Source: Acanthopleura granulata (lineage: Eukaryota > Mollusca > Polyplacophora > Chitonida > Chitonidae). Taken from it: DNA of 64,000 nt. The stretch's first letter is position 1. Each line of letters opens with the position of its first letter. Below, piece by piece: positions 21,501 through 32,156 of this stretch. The translations under genes and the position numbers were made by a program. The notes below the pieces were generated by a model that saw nothing but the letters and a program-made list of their open reading frames with translations, had not been told where the DNA came from and ran no database searches. The stretch covers positions 2,280,014 through 2,344,013 of the forward strand of contig JABBOT010000015.1 of the NCBI GenBank assembly GCA_016165875.1. The letters run 5' to 3'.

Positions 21501-24500
21501 TTCAAGTCCAGCTCATGGCCGTTTCCTCTCCAGCCGTGCGATGGAAGGTCCACCAGCAACCTGCAGAGGGTCGTGCGTTTCCCCCGGGCCGTGCACGTTT
21601 TCCTCCCAGCATAATGCTAGCCGTCATTGTGCAAGTGAAGTATTCTTGAGTATGGCGTTAAACACCAATCAAATAAATAAATCAATCAAAAGAATGCTGT
21701 AAGCAAGATGTGACCAACTCTAGTTTGTATTCTTCAGGTGAACATGGAGACCCCTTTGTATACTGTAGTTGTTCAACATGGAGACCCCTTTGTATACTAT
21801 AGTTGTTCAACATGGAGACCCCTTTGTATACTATAGTTGTTCAACATGGAGACCCCTTTGTATACCATAGTTGTTCAACATGGAGACCCCTTTGTATACC
21901 ATAGTTGTTCAACATGGAGACCCCTTTGTATACTATAGTTGTTCAACATGGAGACCCCTTTGTATACTGTAGTTGTTGAACATGGAGACCCCTTTGTATA
22001 CCATAGTTGTTCAACATGGAGACCCCTTTGTATACCATAGTTGTTCAACATGGAGACCCCTTTGTATACTATAGTTGTTCAACATGGAGACCCCTTTGTA
22101 TACTGTAGTTGTTCAACAGTTATTCATTTAATAACAATCATGAAATCTGAAAAAGACAGGAAATCTGAAATTCAGCATTTTCTTCGAGTGGACATCCGTT
22201 AAGAGTATGTCCCTTTGTAAGTCAGTGGTCTTATTCTCTGGTTTCGTCAACTCTTTACTCTTGTAAATCAATAAACAGTACCTTGTATTTTTTCAGATGC
22301 CTCGTTTTTTCGTGGAAAAACATAATTACCATGTGTACCATAAAGATATTGTGTTTGAGAACAATTTCTGGGGTACAAATGTGACTAAACAGTGAGTAGA
22401 ATTTAATTTACAGAGTAAGTAATTACTTATACAATATTCATGAACATGGAACAGGCCAAGCTTGATGTGCTGGAGTGTTTCATGTGGTTGGGGTATTATC
22501 CCCTGTGTTAAATATGTATGTAAATGTTACCATAAATATAATATGGGTCGTCCATGGCCGAGGTTGTTGGCTTGCTAGTGCAGCGTAATGACCTGGGAGC
22601 CTCTCACCAGTGCTGTTGCTCTGAGTTCAAGTCGTGGTTTTCCATTGGGCTCTGTCCAGTTTCCTCCCACCATTATGCTGACAGTTGTTGTATAGGTGAA
22701 ACATTTGAGTACGGCAGAAAACACCAATCAGTTCGAATAAATAAATAAATAAATCTGATTTATGCATTCTTACATGTACCTTGAGAAGCAAACTTAGGAC
22801 CAATTCAGTATTCCCTCACCCATGACATAAATGTATCTTTTATATTTCAAGCTAATTATGGGATTGTACAAACCCATTTACGTTATCCCTGCCTTTTAAT
22901 GTGTATGTAAATGGTACCGTAAATATAATATAAACATTCTGGATAACAAATGATCTGTTTCAGAGGGTTGAATGCTTACGTACTTCAGCTGAACAAACTG
23001 CGACTCTTGGCCGGCTTGAAGTTTGCCCACGTTGAAGTGGTCATCCTGAAATGTACGAGTCACCCGGAAGACGGTACAGTGAGGATGAGGTGGCGAATCA
23101 AGGGGCTGTCCCAGTTCAAGGCGCTCATGTTCTGGAAGTTTCTTCCCTGGAATTACAAGAAAGCGGTCCGCGACGAGTCACAGTAAGTGGCTCTGCAGTC
23201 GGGATGTAACGACGCACCACGATTCGTTGCGTTGCTATTCGATACACGATACGCAAAACGCTTGTCATGATACGGTTTTCATAATCAATAAACAGAGCTG
23301 TTGGTGCACGAAATGTACCATGTTGACGAGTAAGTGCGCATTTATTAGAGTTTAAATGCTTAACGGCGGTTTGTCTGGAAAAATTAATCATGACTGACCT
23401 GCCTGCTTCCAGCTGAGGGCTGAAGTCAGCTTATTTCTAAAAGGTGTGCTTTGGTTGGCTGTCTTGAGCGTTACAGCCAATCAAATCATCCCTGCTATTC
23501 AGCCTCCCGCTCAACCATTCAAGATGGCGTCGCAGCAACAGGGAAACGATTTGGACAAAGTCACAGTATTATTTTGCATTCCTGCTGGCAATCTCGTGAC
23601 AGCTGTGTTTCGGATTTGCAAAACCCTTATTCGATACACAGGAAACAAGACAAACATGTCAGCGCACCTGTTGGCTTTAGCAGTGAGGGTATCCATCTTG
23701 CTGAAAAAAATGACTTTCTTTAGACATCCAGACACAGCAACCACATACCAAAGATCGTTTTTTTTTCTCCATAATTATTATGGTTAATGATCATTATGAA
23801 AGTGTCTGTCATGTTCATGTACCGTGTTGCCATGGTCAGGTGAGGCACTTAAGGTCGTCTCCTCCCACCGGAACTCTGGCCGCCGAGGTATCAGTGACAT
23901 GTTCTTGAGTATGTTGTGAAACACGAATCAAGTGAATAAATATTACTGTATTGAGAAAAGTGTCGTATCGTGGCTCCTGTATCGTGAGTCATGTCATTAC
24001 ATGCTCACTCTGTAGTGGCTTTAGTGTAAAGTGCCATGTCTCATGTCCCTGAAAATGTTCACGTGACATTTTTTGGGGGTGGAGACAGTGGCAAAACCGA
24101 TATTACCCTGTTATATACACATGTAACTGGAGCGGCATTCCAGTGCTTAGACTAGATGTATATAGGGGGAATTCCCCTTGAGTTTAGTTGGTAGAGCGCT
24201 TGACTTTGGCTGCAGACATCCCGAGTTCAATCCCCCAGAGTAAATCCTCCATCCTTTAGGCTGGTGCTGTGACCAGACATGCTCAAGGAAGCATGGGGCC
24301 CTGAGAACGCGGGTGTGTTTTGGGAGAGGGGAGTGATTTAAGTGGGAGGACTGTAACGAGAGCAGCATTCCAGTGCATTTACTAGCAGTGGCTTGTGGGA
24401 ATTTCCCTTCAGCTCAGTTGGTAGACCGCTGGACTTTGGCTGCAGACATCCCGAGTTCAAATCCCACAGGGGAAAATCCACCATCCTTTACACATGTAGT

Positions 24501-26707
24501 ACTATTAAATCACATATGAACCATGCTGCCCTACAGTGTCAAAACAAAAGGTTGGATTTGAGTGACTTTAATAGAATATTTGTCACTCTGTTTCAGTTAT
24601 CCACCCTTTGGCAAAGTAAACGTAGAGGCTTTGACAAAATACCATTGATATTAACCCTAATTAAATTTGTTTTACAGAATCAAATAAAAATCAAAAAATT
24701 TCCATGTCACTTGCTTCTTTTTACCATTGCAAGGCAGCATGACACAGACAATGGGAGTGACAGTCTAACAACTTTCTCCAAAGGGGTGTTTTCAAAACTG
24801 AGAGGCACCTATTACAGAGTTTATTTCAATCGGTGAACTTCAGCCATCTGTTTATGACCTTAGTTGTGCAGGTATAAAGGTGCAACCCCTAACAATGAGC
24901 CACAGAATGTTCGCTTGCTTTCATTGCTGGCACATATGTAGAGACAATAAACAGTTGTGGGGCTGTTCCTTTTCCACCAATTGACATTATTCTTTGTAGG
25001 CTTTGAAAGGTTTGCATGTACCCAAGCAAACGTTAGATTATTCAGAAAAAAAAAAGGTGTAGTTTTAAGAAGTTTGGGTATTGATTGAGTAAAGAATTTT
25101 GAATTCAGTGGTGTTTTTTTCTTCCATAAATGATGAGGCAAGTTTTGCAGGATTCTTGGAGTTCTGTTGAACTTATCAAAGGTTGCTCTGAGGTTTGATG
25201 GAATGTAATCGGATGATGTCCTACGATTAAAGTTACGGCTTCCTGTCAGTAAACTTGTCGAGATGTACTTGCCTCTAAAAAGGCAGTTTTCTGAGAGAAA
25301 TTTCATGTCTTGTGGCATAAAGTGGAGTGAAATCCTAAAACTCTGATATGTGCCGAGAATTCACAGAGACTGTTTTTTGTGTTTCACAGGTGGTATGACG
25401 GGTTCTCAGTGTATCACCTGAACAGCGAGGGCGTGGTCGTCAAGCATCGTGTTGATCGGGTAAGTCTTGACAAAATTCACTGAGCACTCTTAACGTCATA
25501 ATCATGGAACTGTCGTGGTGGTGTAATGCTTACAGTACTGGTTGCCATGGCCAGTATTCTCTCACCACTGAGGCTGTGAGTTCAAATCCAGCCTCAGTTG
25601 CCTGGCGCGACTGTCAAGTAAAATCGAGAAGTTTGCTAGCATATGTACTTTAAAGTCATACCCTGTTATCTGCTACCAACAAAACTTAGATATAGAAAAA
25701 TGACTGCAGTTATATTTTTTGACACTTTATTATGTCCAGGTTGTTCCGATGGTGTGACCTGAATTCAGACAAATTAGTGATTGTCTGAGTGGAAGGAATC
25801 ATGCATCTACAACTCATCATCTGCATTGTATCCTTAACATGCCAAAGAATAATTGCTGTGTGTTTTAATACAATTCATTACATGTAAGATTGTTACATTT
25901 ACAGGGGTGAAACTGATCAGCTGATTTCGGCTGATTTTAAGAGAAATCAAGATTTTCACAGTATTTGGTCTGACCAAAATGGCCAAAACTAATTGTATTA
26001 CTGACTTTGGGAAGACTAGTAGACTAAAATTCAGCTGATTTGAATGCAAAAGATTCCCTTCCTTGTACTCATGCATGCTACAATGAGCATGTTTTTCAGA
26101 GTGGACAAGAGTCATAAAAGTAGGCCTGTTCATGATGGTAGGGGCCTCACTGGCTGAGACAAGTGCTACCTGACGGGCTGACCAATGAGGTCGCATGTTC
26201 GAATATAGTTCATATGTTTTCTCCCTGCAGCTCTTATGTTTTCATCTGCAGCTTAAATCAAGAGATTTTTCCTCCCACCACAATGATGGTCACCATTGTA
26301 TAAGTGGAATATTCTTGGGCATGGTGTAAAACTCTCATGAAATAAATAAAATAAATCAATCAAGAGGTGTGTCGTAATGTACTGAAGAAGAGGAGTGGAG
26401 TGCCTGAGAAACCTTGGTTTCCTCCACCCATAAACCTGACCTCTGTCTGTATTAGTGCAAGACCCTTGACCAGGACTTCAATCATCAATCAAATAAATAT
26501 CTGAAGACATGACAAAATTTTACTCAGGAACTCCTTTCTTTGTAGGTCATGCCTGATGAGGAGCTCCAAACTGTGAAACCGGCAAATCTCGCTGTCAAAC
26601 TGGGCCTACTGATGGGCCTGGCCCCAAAGCCGGGCCTCAATGACTTTGCCAGCCTGTTTTACAGAAAGTCACCCCCTCAAGACTCCACACTTCCCAGTCA
26701 GCACTAG
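18404..26707 (+). CDS. C6orf136: C6orf136 homologue (DUF2358 family), six exons, complete
   Basis: Exons 18404-18550, 19731-20384, 22297-22391, 22964-23182, 25390-25459 and 26546-26707 join in phase to 448 codons plus TAG. The family has no settled biochemical role; members are predicted mitochondrial. Residues 1-25 (MALHIRSLKLKPCTLPHVLS, then RCFG) are basic and Ser/Leu-rich with no acids, like a mitochondrial presequence. The conserved DUF2358 part is about residues 255-415: VEKHNYHVYHKDIVFEN, LNKLRLLAGLKFAHVEV, TSHPEDGTVRMRWRIKGL, YDGFSVYHLNSEGVVVKHRV. The C-terminal LAVKLGLLMGLAPKPGLNDF also matches the family's end. Residues 50-255 are not recognised. An in-frame TGA lies upstream of the ATG. 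The vertebrate gene name is used only as a homology label. Confidence 0.87.
19731..20384 (+). CDS. C6orf136: C6orf136-like exon 2
   Basis: Residues 50-267; the largest exon. Acceptor cctgtttcag, donor GTAGGT, phase 0 at both ends. Encodes a family-variable region that ends NEQLAQFQDHIARV, the entry to DUF2358. Translation past 20384 is intron. Confidence 0.87.
20508..20590 (+). mobile_element. SINE family A, internal fragment
   Basis: Matches ggcttcctctctggtcgttt and ctgccagcaacctgcggatg of the SINE body. Both ends lost. Confidence 0.6.
20771..21150. repeat. Degenerate tandem repeat, about 17-bp unit
   Basis: Many variants of cccatgaggtcacatgt. Directly precedes two other tandem arrays in the same C6orf136-like intron. 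Confidence 0.8.
21192..21369. repeat. About 25-bp tandem repeat, seven copies
   Basis: Unit aacaaatccattgcctacaa plus gtagc, alternating with a gcttacgagtgtc variant. Confidence 0.88.
21488..21690 (+). mobile_element. SINE family A, 5'-truncated
   Basis: Begins just before box B (gttgctgtgagttcaagtcc), keeps the body, and ends in caccaatcaaataaataaat. Confidence 0.85.
21741..22114. repeat. 34-bp minisatellite, eleven copies
   Basis: Unit aacatggagacccctttgta plus tactatagttgttc; copies differ at one or two positions only, so it is young. In the C6orf136-like intron just before exon 3. Confidence 0.95.
22297..22391 (+). CDS. C6orf136: C6orf136-like exon 3
   Basis: Residues 268-299, MPRFFVEKHNYHVYHKDIV to WGTNVTK. 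Acceptor attttttcag, donor GTGAGT, ending in phase 2. Its ATG is internal, not a start. Confidence 0.88.
22552..22758 (+). mobile_element. SINE family A with internal deletion
   Basis: Head gtccatggccgaggttgttg, box B gagttcaagtcg, then a direct jump to ccattgggctctgtccagtt; the middle of the body (the ggtctgccagcaacctgcgg part) is missing. Ends in AAAT repeats. Confidence 0.82.
22964..23182 (+). CDS. C6orf136: C6orf136-like exon 4
   Basis: Residues 299-372, core of DUF2358 (LKFAHVEVVILKCTSHPEDG, RMRWRIKGLSQFK). Acceptor ctgtttcag, donor GTAAGT. Confidence 0.9.
23855..23944 (+). mobile_element. SINE family A, 3' fragment
   Basis: Matches the 3' body (cctcccaccggaactctggc, gacatgttcttgagtatg) and a short AAAT tail. 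Confidence 0.65.
24124..24480 (+). mobile_element. Tandemly duplicated tRNA-headed SINE, family B
   Basis: Two tRNA-like heads at about 24167-24240 and 24397-24474. Each has a box A like agctcagttggtag and box B cccgagttcaa. Both share gactttggctgcagacatcc. The preceding sequence (gcattccagtgc...actag) is duplicated as well, giving a unit of about 230 bp. The head resembles a tRNA but lacks paired acceptor arms, so these are not called tRNA genes. A reverse copy lies at 40545-40700. Confidence 0.75.
25390..25459 (+). CDS. C6orf136: C6orf136-like exon 5
   Basis: Residues 372-395, WYDGFSVYHLNSEGVVVKHR. Acceptor gtttcacag, donor GTAAGT. Too short for ORF calling. Confidence 0.9.
26141..26365 (+). 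mobile_element. SINE family A, diverged
   Basis: Starts ggggcctcactggctgagac, box B gcatgttcgaat, body ttcctcccaccacaatgatg, ends in AAAT-type tail. Confidence 0.72.
26546..26707 (+). CDS. C6orf136: C6orf136-like exon 6 (terminal)
   Basis: Residues 396-448 plus TAG at 26705-26707. Starts VMPDEE, matching the family LMP motif. Acceptor ctttgtag. Confidence 0.9.
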   Translation, partial: VMPDEELQTVKPANLAVKLGLLMGLAPKPGLNDFASLFYRKSPPQDSTLPSQH

Positions 26708-29700
26708 ACACAATGCCTGCCGAACCCTTCCCAAGGAACTTTTTCTCTCTCGGATCAAGCTTCAAGTGATGCATTTAGAACACCATAAATTATTGATATC
26801 AAGTTTCCAAAAAAAGATGAAATGAATTTTGTCCTGCATTTTTGTGTGTGAAATATATATATATGATACTTACATGTGTCTAGACCCATTTGTTAATCAT
26901 CAGCCCGTTACAAAAGAGGATTTCTTTCTTGTTTTATGAATTTGCCGCATTTATTCATCAGATATGTTTGGTATGTGTATGTGAGCCTTCAGTATCAGTG
27001 TGCAATTAGACACGCATGTACTGTAAATTATCACCGCCTTTAAAACTGAGCTGTAACTCTTTTACAGAGATCCCATGAAATTGGTTTGACATCAAAACTT
27101 GTTTCATTCGTGAAAGCATTTCGTTTAGTGAGGAGAGCATATATTTCTGACAGTTGTATGCTCACCTTTTTTGTCCGCCGTTATTACGGGTTGTATGATG
27201 CTGAATTATTGTTGTGTTGTCCGAACAACTTGTTTACAGATTTTTTGTTGGCATTACAGCTATGTTGTGTGTCTAGAGAACAGTGTTATCAAGTTAACTC
27301 TCTTCTTGTCTGTTGAAAATTAGTCAAATCACTGTAAAAAGGTACAGAGTTATTCCCCTTTATGTGATGAGGGTTTTTTTTCATGGTAACACTGCGCATT
27401 TATTTGAAAAAGTAAGTTATTCTCTGTTTTTGACTCTCTCTGAAGGGTGTGTGTTGAGTTTCCAAAACTCTTGTTTTACGCTGACATTATGATATACCAG
27501 ACAATCAGCTTCTACGGGCTGTAATTTAATGGCACGTTGTGTGGGTGCACATATGCATGTATCCACAAGACTGTGACATATAACTTATTACGGGACGCAT
27601 TCACTGACCTATGTTACAGTTCGTACTACTCAGGTATTGATGTGACTGAAGCAATTTTCTGGAAGCTTGGAAAGTCAATTCCTTCTGTTGTTCTCGAGAA
27701 CTGATGTTGTGTAAAGCACATGTTTATAACGTCTTTTAATCCATATCCCAGTTAATTAAAACACATTTGGGGAAATGATGATATCTGGAATACTTGTATA
27801 ATGCCATAAATGGATGGGATGTTAGTACAAGAAATTTCTGTGCAATGTTTTGCAATCTGGATCCAATTTATCGTAAGTTTGTGGGGCAATGTGTTATTCC
27901 AATAATCTAATGCTACGCTATAAAAGGATGTGATTTACAAGAAAGTTACAAAGGACTGGGACGTTAGGTTTTCGAGTCCAAATTTGATCGGTACTTTTAA
28001 GGGAATATAACACCACTGGCGGATGTGACTTACCAGAAATGTTTCATTCGATTTGATGTAGGACCTTTTTGCAGTGAACAAAATAAAAATATTTGTATTC
28101 AAATTCCTCTGCAATAAACAATATCCGATTCTGAGATCACACAAGAGGCATAATATTTTTTTAGTAGAGGGATCAGATTTCGGGAAATCCTGTCTGTGTA
28201 CAGATGATTTCCATAATTATTGTTTATTTTGAAGCTTTCATGTATCCTTGAACGTACTCGTTCTATGACATAAGAATTCATCAGGCACTCTGTAGACACA
28301 TTTGGAAGGAAGATGGATGTTTTTTTTGTACTTATAGCAGTTCGTAATTAGCCAGTACTCTTGTATGAAAGATAGAACCAAGAGTAAAGTTGCAAGCTTT
28401 TGTGCAGTCTGTCACCTCTACATATACTTGTAAAATCCTGTTGCTCTGGCAAGATTTCTCCAAAAGTTGAATACCACAGCTTTGTAGCTACACAGTGGTG
28501 AAAGTAGGATCTCCCAAAGTGAGGTTGATCTGGCTTACACAATGTGCTCATGACGATCTGTGGCAAGAATGTGTTTCCCAAAGAAAGAAGGGAAATTCAT
28601 GTTGAGGTTTTCATTGTAACGGGTGTTTTTTCCATTCGTCTGTATGTGTTGATATATCATTTATCCATTTTCCAAATTGACTTAAATATATGTCATTCGC
28701 ATTTTGGCAGTGTTACGAAACCTCGCTGGATTTTGTAGTAGTGATACGTGTAGCTGTTAAAGAGTTGATTGCGTGTTGTGCTGATAATTTATTGAAAATC
28801 ATCTACAAGTGCTAATTCCTGTGACATACTGCTTCAGTATCCTTTTGGTTTGGATAAAGTAAATGATTTGCAGAAATTAGTTGTTAAATTTGTGAAAATT
28901 TTCAGTACCGATAACAAGCCTGCAAATATACATGCCTGACATTTTTGAAAACTAACCCTGCGATAAAAGTAGTATGACCCAAAAGACCTTTATCCAGGAA
29001 TACCACATTATCCAGAGGGGTGTGTCCAAAATTGTCAGGCACTTATTTGTTTGCTTGCGCTGAGTGAAAAAACCATTGTTTATACACATATTCTTTAATA
29101 TTACGCGGAATAATGTCCGTCTGTGGCATGAGTAGACTTGAGCATGAATTTAATCAAGTTAATTTTGTAGAAAATGACAACAACACAAAAATGTTCTTAG
29201 GGTCCAATGTACAGGAACAAATGTCTGTGGCATGGGGACGTGTATTTCTTTGAAAGGAGAAAAACAGACAGTTGAGTAGTTGTAAAATTGACGTTTGTAG
29301 TTAACGGCTGTCTTGTGACAGAGGATTGGACGTCATTTCGTTCAGGAGTCTTTTTTTTTTTTTACAAAGAACAGCTAGAGATGATGAATCTTTGTGCCAT
29401 GACGTCATCAACTTATGGAAAGGAGGCGAGGGTTTGGGGTGTTAATCCATGCATTTTGTTTTCTATGATTGATGATTTCCGTTTCCTGAAATGTTTCGAG
29501 GATTCCACTTTCACGGGTATTTCTTAAGACTTAAAATACCCGCCGTGTTAAAACGCGCTGATTTACCATCGTTTACCATATTCAGAATAATCATGGCACC
29601 ATGACGTGGTTTTCGAGGGTAACTTGAAATTCCCAGATTACATATGCCAAAGTAGATATACCAAACTTCTGTCCACCAGTTGCCGGTGCAGTGTTGCAGT

Positions 29701-30559
29701 TGTAATGGGTACAAAGCCATACATGGGAAGGTAAATGATGAAGGGAAAGCAATGATTACAGTACTCTTCCAATTTATTCGGAAAAGATTAAGAATGTGGA
29801 TGTGTTGTTCATCAACTGGACTAACCATTTGCGAATACAGAAACTGTGCATTCACCTTACGGTTACTTGTGTATTGGCTAATAGGTGCAGAACAGTTGTC
29901 CCAAAATAAAGAAGAAATAGAGTGGTAACGTTTCTTTCCACCAATCATCTTTGTTCATACAATGAATTTCAGAGATTGCATTTTCCTGCGACTTTTTCTC
30001 AGTACATTGAAGAAATTATCTCCACCCTCGAAAACTACAGGAGAACAGTTTTAGCCTTTGTTTCCACTTGTGGAAGTGTTTGGTTGTTTCACTGAAGATT
30101 GAACTGTTAATCTTTGTTCTGGCCAAGGGAGGTAAGTCAGTGGAACCCTATCCACGCAGTATGCGTCCTGTGTTTAGATTGAGAACATCTAAGTTAATGT
30201 TGTGCATTAAAGTGCTTGAATTTGTGTGCCATTCCGAGAAGAATTTGTCTGTAGGTCCTAGCAGAGAGTAACTTTCAGCCTTGTGCTCAGATGAAAAAAA
30301 AATTTATGTAGAAATAAAGTCAGATTAAACTGCGGCTTTTGTAATACTGACATTTTCTGACAGAATAGCTATGCCTAGCTCATTTGGCTGAAGCAGTTTT
30401 CGCATTGTACCATGTGAAACTATAACCTTGGCAGTTGTGGTACATTTAGTCCATCATTTGCTACATGTACACTGTATTTTGACTCTTAAGCCAGGAAGTT
30501 TGTCGGGTACCTCGTGAAATGTAACTCCCAGGGGGCATTATTATCGTCACGTTTTCAGT

Positions 30560-30700
30560 CTGGTCTACTCTCCGGCTGTACGTGGGGAGATCTGCCACAG
30601 CAGCCTGTGGACGGTCGTGGGGCTCCGCGCGGTTACCTCCCACCGTAATCCTGGCCGCCGTCGTATCAGTGAAATTTTCTTGATTATGCCATAAAACTCC
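30560..30700 (+). mobile_element. SINE family A, 3' part
   Basis: Matches ctctccggctgtacgtgggg through ctggccgccgtcgtatcagt and a degraded tail; no tRNA head. Confidence 0.75.
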
Positions 30701-30999
30701 TGTCAGACAAACGACGACTTAAGTTTGAATGAGTTTGTTGACATGGCCCTTGGTGTCTTCCCCATGGTGTTTCAGTGAGGGAGCTCCATATCTACAAGCA
30801 CTTCATCAGCAGTGACACCGGCACAAGGTGACACCATTGTGATATGACCATAACAGTACATGACGGTACATGTACATTAGAAGTGCGCACACAGTAAGTC
30901 ACCATTTTCACCAGGTGTACTCTTCCTGCCTTGATAGCCTTGAAGTGAAATATTCAAATAAATCAAATAAATAAATAACGGCCTTGAGAATAGATCATT

Positions 31000-31145
31000 G
31001 GCTTCACCTTGTAGACTAGAGAGATCTGGCTTCACCTTGTAGACTGGAGAGATCTGGCTTCACCTTGTAGACTGGAGAGATCTGGCTTCACCTTGTAGAC
31101 TGGAGAGATCTGGCTTCACCTTGTAGACTAGAGAGATCTGGCTTC
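31000..31145. repeat. 28-bp minisatellite, five copies
   Basis: Unit ggcttcaccttgtagactgg plus agagatct, nearly identical between copies. Confidence 0.93.
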
Positions 31146-31500
31146 AATCTCAACCAAGACATCCAACATTGTATTGTTTCACCAAAAATAAACCTCAAAC
31201 TCACCCAGCATTACCACGTTTCCAGTTCAATGGAGAGATGTCTGTTGGTTTGCCCTTTTTTTGTTTTCAGCTTTGATTAAGCAGCCCTCTACATCAGTTG
31301 TTCTGTTTTGTCCTTTTGGCTGGTCAGTTTTTGAAAACCTGACATCTGTTGGTATGAGCCATTTACCTAACAAACATGACACAAAGCCTCACTACAAGAC
31401 GACATTACCTTTTATGGGATGTTAGAACTATTGGCGTCAATAAATGTCAGAAAATCTGAGATGAACATACATGTAGACTAAAAGATGCACAAATAGTACG

Positions 31501-31506
31501 TTTATT
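31501..31506 (-). terminator. Candidate DUSP12 polyadenylation signal
   Basis: AATAAA on the minus strand about 540 nt after the DUSP12 stop codon. Position and hexamer only. Confidence 0.4.
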
Positions 31507-32046
31507 TCGTTAAGACTTAGAAACCTATCAATGTCGCCAATCAACACATATTCAATGCAAACCACAACACTATTGGTTACACGGTTACTGAGTGACAGGA
31601 TATGAATCTGTATGGGGTCAGTAATTCTCGTATAAACCGTATACATGTAACTAATTCATCCTGCAAAAGACTCCCAAAACAAGACATCTGTTTCATTCAA
31701 AACAAAATAAGCTTCGGCAGTAATTTCCTGTCCTGTCAAGGAGGGTCAAACTACCAGCATACGTAATGTTACTGGCAGTGTTGTGTCAACAATTCTTGGT
31801 GATATCATGACGCTGGTCTCATCGCTGCATCACAGAGTAACTGTTACATCATGGCGTTGTTCCTACTGTTGGGTCATCAGACAGATATAACATCCGCTGC
31901 AGGATTCAGAAATATACACGTCTCCCATGTGACCATTACCGTCCAAGGAAAAATAGAGAAGTTTGTCTGATGCGGTATGCACTCGTAGACACCAAACTTT
32001 AACTGCGCAGTAACGGGTCCATATGTCCACAGTTGCTGAGGCCATA

Positions 32047-32156
32047 TCAGGATGCTGCTGTGGCTGTGGGTACAGCTGTGATTTTACTCTCATCCACCTT
32101 GGTTGTCTGTACATGGAAGGCTGGTGTTACCCATGTCCCACATGGACAGCGTTCTC
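32047..32156 (-). CDS. DUSP12: DUSP12 exon 7 (terminal)
   Basis: ERCPCGTWVTPAFHVQTTKV then DESKITAVPTATAAS and TGA at 32049-32047. Acceptor catttcag. A longer open frame here is a shadow in another frame. Confidence 0.93.

Larger units (their letters stand above)
26708..32046. other. Convergent intergenic region
   Basis: Presumed 3' UTRs of the C6orf136-like gene (right-going) and DUSP12 (left-going). Open frames in 28.1-30.0 kb have no recognisable domain. Candidate AATAAA signals for the first gene at 28082 and 30313 would give a 3' UTR of 1.4-3.6 kb, which is uncertain. Confidence 0.5.

Noticed and set aside
24167..24240. tRNA gene candidates in the family B heads
   Set aside because: Box A and box B are present but the acceptor arm does not pair cleanly and the sequence repeats as part of a longer retroposon.
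24860..25318. 152-codon minus-strand frame in a C6orf136-like intron
   Set aside because: No recognised domain, antisense in an intron, AT-rich low-information composition.
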